Of a stretch of DNA of 7,318 nucleotides, positions 4,762 to 7,318 are shown piece after piece (positions within the stretch are counted from its first letter, which is position 1; each line of letters begins with the position of its first letter). Source of the DNA: Phycisphaerae bacterium (GTDB taxonomy: Bacteria; Planctomycetota; Phycisphaerae; Sedimentisphaerales; Anaerohalosphaeraceae); NCBI GenBank assembly GCA_003567095.1, contig PXAQ01000196.1, positions 1 to 7,318 of the forward strand. The letters are read 5' to 3'. Both the position numbers and the translations under genes were made by a program. The notes under the pieces were generated by a model. It saw only the letters and a program-made list of their open reading frames with translations, made no database searches and had not been told where the DNA came from.

Positions 4762-6342
4762 ATGGACATGATTGCTCAAGTCAATGGGCAAATGGTCGTG
4801 TTGTGGATTATCCTGGGTTTGTTTGTCGGCGGTATCCTGGCCGTTGTGATCCAGCAGATTATCATCAAGACACGCGCCAAAGCCTTTGAAGAAGAACTCC
4901 ACGCCCGCGTGGAAACGGCCCGCCGAGAGGCCGAGACCATCATCAAAGAAGCCCGGTTGGATGCGGCCGCTGAGATGATGAAAAAACGCGAGGAACTGGC
5001 CGCCGAATCCGCAGCACGTGAAAAAGAGTTTCGCAGTCAGGAATCACAGCTTTCCAGGCAGCAGGATGCACTCGAACGCCGCATCGAGCAGCTTGACAAC
5101 CGGGAACGCAAACTCAACGAGAACGAAAAAGAAGTTGCCCGTCAAACCCAGAGCTATCAGGACAAGAACCGCGAGCTGAATTCGCTGGTGGCGCAACAGA
5201 AAACCCATCTCCTGAAAATCACATCGCTGAGCATGGAACAGGCGCGCGAGATGTTGCTTGAGCGGCTGGAGGATGAATGCGAACGTGAAATGAGCCAGTT
5301 GATTCAGCGAAAAGTGGCGCAGGCCGAAGAGCAGGCTGAGAACAAGGCCAAAGAGATCATTAATCTGGCTATTCAGCGGTACGCCGCCGAGCAGACCTGC
5401 GAGGTCAGCGTGTCGATGGTGGACATCCCCAATGATGACATGAAAGGTCGCATTATTGGCCGCGAAGGCCGCAATATCCGGGCATTTGAAAAGTCTACCG
5501 GCGTTGATGTGATTGTTGACGATACGCCGGGGGTCATTGTGGTCAGCGGGTTTAATCCGGTGCGTCGGGAAGTGGCCCGGCTGGGTATGGAAAGGCTCAT
5601 TCAGGACGGCCGAATCCACCCGAGCCGCATCGAAGAAGTTGTCAATCAGACCAAAAAAGACGTTCACAGCCGGGTGATTCAGATCGGCAAAGAAGCGGCC
5701 GAAGAGGTCGACGTTCGCGGCCTGAACAACAAGATCGTCGGTATGCTTGGGGCGCTGCACTACCGCACCAGTTACGGGCAAAATGTGTTGCGCCACAGTG
5801 TGGAAGTGGCGTTTCTGGCCCAAGTGATGGCCGATGAGCTGGGTCTGGACGGGACGATTGCCAAGCGGGCCGGGCTGCTGCACGACATCGGCAAGGCGAT
5901 GGACCGTGAGATCGAGGGCGGCCATCCGGATATAGGGGCCAATTTCCTGCGTCGGTTTAAGGAGTCGCCGATTATCTTGAACGCCGTCGAGGCGCATCAC
6001 GGCGATATTCCGGCCGACAATCCCTATACGCCGCTGATCGCCGCGGCCGATGCCATCAGTGCATCGCGTCCCGGGGCCCGGCGTGAGACGCTTGAGCGGT
6101 ATATCAAGCGGCTTGAGAAACTTGAGGAACTGGCCGGCGGCTTTGAAGGTGTCGAAAGCACCTACGCGATTCAAGCCGGCCGTGAGGTTCGTGTGATTGT
6201 TGACGCCAACAAGATCAAAGATGATTCGGCATTGAAGACTGCGCGTCAAATCGCCAAGAAAATCGAAGAAGAAATGACCTATCCGGGCGAGATCAAGGTG
6301 ACGCTGTTGCGTGAGGTGCGCTGCGTTGAGTACGCCAGGTAG
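4762..6342 (+). CDS. rny: Ribonuclease Y
   Basis: A 526-residue endoribonuclease that in this family starts mRNA decay at the inner face of the membrane. Layout: one N-terminal membrane helix (about 12-35, VVLWIILGLFVGGILAVVI), a long charged coiled coil (about 38-205), a KH RNA-binding domain with GRIIGREGRNIR (229-240), and an HD catalytic domain. The HD metal-site residues are visible: H345 in LRHSVEVA, H374-D375 in LLHDIGKA, HHGD (412-415) and D430 in AADAIS. The conserved GGFEGVESTYAIQAGREVRV (459-478) and the C-terminal ending LLREVRCVEYAR are present. Length and architecture are those of a full RNase Y. The start is supported by GGGAAGG (4746-4752), 9 nt upstream. It is followed on the same strand by a YmdB-family gene, a frequent partner of rny. 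The long upstream region suggests it may be regulated through its leader. Confidence 0.97.
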   Translation: MDMIAQVNGQMVVLWIILGLFVGGILAVVIQQIIIKTRAKAFEEELHARVETARREAETIIKEARLDAAAEMMKKREELAAESAAREKEFRSQESQLSRQQDALERRIEQLDNRERKLNENEKEVARQTQSYQDKNRELNSLVAQQKTHLLKITSLSMEQAREMLLERLEDECEREMSQLIQRKVAQAEEQAENKAKEIINLAIQRYAAEQTCEVSVSMVDIPNDDMKGRIIGREGRNIRAFEKSTGVDVIVDDTPGVIVVSGFNPVRREVARLGMERLIQDGRIHPSRIEEVVNQTKKDVHSRVIQIGKEAAEEVDVRGLNNKIVGMLGALHYRTSYGQNVLRHSVEVAFLAQVMADELGLDGTIAKRAGLLHDIGKAMDREIEGGHPDIGANFLRRFKESPIILNAVEAHHGDIPADNPYTPLIAAADAISASRPGARRETLERYIKRLEKLEELAGGFEGVESTYAIQAGREVRVIVDANKIKDDSALKTARQIAKKIEEEMTYPGEIKVTLLREVRCVEYAR

Positions 6343-6357
6343 GTTGGGCCAGAGGTC

Positions 6358-6383
6358 AGATCCCCGCCTGCGCGGGGATGACT
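6358..6383. repeat. REP-like palindrome between rny and the YmdB-family gene
   Basis: ATCCCCGC (6360-6367) and GCGGGGAT (6372-6379) form a perfect 8-bp stem around CTGC, flanked by TCAG and GAC. Read on the minus strand it is GTCATCCCCGC, GCAG, GCGGGGATCT. That resembles a class of short dispersed palindromes (GTCAT(C/T)CCCGC...GCGGGAATC type) found between genes in many bacteria. Only one copy is in the window, so dispersal here is inferred. It is GC-rich with no adjoining long T run (GACTTTT follows), so it is a poor terminator, but it may protect or set the ratio of rny and downstream mRNA. Confidence 0.6.
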
Positions 6384-6457
6384 TTTCCGGCGGATGACGT
6401 TTAGAGGCAGGTGATGCTTTCGGCAAGAGATCAGAGCAATGAAAGTGCGGTTTTTGG

Positions 6458-7309
6458 ATGAAGATTAATGTGCTTTGCGTGGGCGACGTGGTCGGTCGGC
6501 CCGGCCGGCGGGTGCTGGCAGAGAAACTGGGGCCCCTGGTGCGGGACTTGGACATCGATTGCGTTATCGCCAATGCCGAAAACGCCGCCGGTGGGTCGGG
6601 GCTGACGCCGCAGATTTATGAAAAATTGTGCAGGTATGGGGTGCATATCGTCACCCTCGGCGACCATTGCTACCGTAAGCGGGAAATTATTGCCACACTG
6701 CAAAGCCAAAACAATATCATTCGCCCGGCCAATTTGTCGCCCAATTCGGCGGGCAAAGATGCCGCGATTTATCTGACCGCAAAAGGCGTCAGCGTCGGTG
6801 TGGTGACCTTGATGGGGCGTATTTTTATGAAGCCGGCCGATTGCCCCTATGTCAAAATCGACGCGGTGCTGCCGCGCTTGCGCAATGAGGCGGATATCAT
6901 CTTTGTGGAAATGCACGCCGAGGCCTCCAGTGAAAAAATTGCGATGAGCTATTATCTCGACGGCAAGGTCAGTTGCGTCTTCGGCACCCACACCCACGTC
7001 ATGACCGCCGACGAGCGCATCCTGTCCAACGGCACCGCCTGCATTACCGACATCGGGATGACCGGCCCGCAGGACAGCGTGCTTGGCCGCAACGCCGAAA
7101 GCGTGGTCAAGGCGTTCCGTACGCAAATGCCGTATCCTTTCGATATCGCCACCGGCGATGTGCGCATCAACGCCATACTCGTGACGGTCGATTCGCGCAC
7201 CCAAAAGGCCGAACACATTCGCCGTTTGGTGGTTACCGAAGACGGTCAGGGCGATGTGCTGCCGTATGACAACGACGACGGCCGACCGGACATCTGCCCG
7301 GGCTTTTAG
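6458..7309 (+). CDS. ymdB: YmdB-family metallophosphoesterase (TIGR00282 type)
   Basis: A 283-residue member of the family typified by Bacillus YmdB, a cytoplasmic dinuclear-metal phosphodiesterase reported to act on 2',3'-cyclic nucleotides and cAMP and to affect RNase Y-dependent expression. Metal-site motifs in order: GDVVGRPGR (9-17, D10), NAENAAGGSG (39-48, E41 and N42), TLGDH (66-70), RPAN (89-92), EMHAEASSEK (151-160, H153), GTHTHVMTAD (176-185, H178 and H180) and ITDIGMTGP (196-204). The usual asparagine of the GNH motif is aspartate here (D69), which can still coordinate metal. A short acidic C-terminal tail (about 262-283) goes beyond the core. It starts 115 bp after rny on the same strand and is probably co-transcribed. 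The Shine-Dalgarno before ATG 6458 is poor (TTTTTGG directly before it, AAGTGCGG further up). Confidence 0.92.
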   Translation: MKINVLCVGDVVGRPGRRVLAEKLGPLVRDLDIDCVIANAENAAGGSGLTPQIYEKLCRYGVHIVTLGDHCYRKREIIATLQSQNNIIRPANLSPNSAGKDAAIYLTAKGVSVGVVTLMGRIFMKPADCPYVKIDAVLPRLRNEADIIFVEMHAEASSEKIAMSYYLDGKVSCVFGTHTHVMTADERILSNGTACITDIGMTGPQDSVLGRNAESVVKAFRTQMPYPFDIATGDVRINAILVTVDSRTQKAEHIRRLVVTEDGQGDVLPYDNDDGRPDICPGF

Positions 7310-7318
7310 CGTTGTAGC

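Noticed and set aside
5044..6573. 509-codon open frame on the minus strand opposite rny
   Set aside because: It is a shadow of rny. The plus frame has every RNase Y motif, and the minus-strand peptide is a composition artefact of GC-rich codons.
6431..7216. 261-codon open frame on the minus strand opposite the YmdB-family gene
   Set aside because: It is a shadow of a well-supported phosphoesterase gene. It is rich in His, Gly and Asp from reverse reading and has no coherent domain.

Overview
The window looks like ordinary chromosome from a planctomycete-type bacterium, perhaps a Phycisphaerae/Sedimentisphaerales relative. This is inference from gene content, not from a marker gene. The clues are a secreted PQQ-like beta-propeller protein with a WPNWRGP entry motif, a small regulator with an excisionase-type helix-turn-helix fused to a receiver domain, and an RNase Y gene followed by its usual YmdB-type phosphodiesterase. 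I see no transposase, integrase, CRISPR array, tRNA or rRNA.

Left third (1-2409): a tandem duplication with a period of about 1.85 kb. The right-hand unit has a complete minus-strand propeller gene (719-2017), a divergent intergenic region with a sigma-70-like promoter, and the start of a complete dprA (2200-3378). Bases 1-562 are a second, roughly 95% identical copy of 1846-2409. They cover the first 57 codons of another propeller gene, which runs off the left edge, the same intergenic region, and the first 70 codons of dprA. At about 562-566 this copy breaks off and joins the first 48 codons of a minus-strand RluA-type pseudouridine synthase, which sits 12 bp downstream of the complete propeller gene. 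A tandem duplication with end points inside rluA and inside dprA gives exactly this arrangement. It predicts a complete propeller gene followed by a complete rluA-like gene just left of the window. The broken dprA copy has lost its ATG and shows mostly amino-acid-changing differences, so it is decaying.

Middle (2200-4761): complete dprA (DNA uptake and recombination mediator) converges, 12 bp apart, on a minus-strand HTH-receiver regulator whose receiver has lost active-site residues. About 790 bp without an assured gene follow. This stretch holds a near-consensus promoter (TTGACC, 17 bp, TATAAT at 4216-4244), a possible 71-residue small protein and several short hairpins, all upstream of rny. 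It may be a long rny leader, a small gene or a structured RNA.

Right third (4762-7309): rny (membrane-anchored endoribonuclease Y) and a YmdB-family metallophosphodiesterase gene, probably co-transcribed. They are separated by 115 bp that contain a REP-like palindrome. This is an RNA-turnover module.

I do not see a clearly new biological system. The most unusual items are the aged tandem duplication with its chimeric junction, the long structured rny upstream region, and the degenerate receiver protein.
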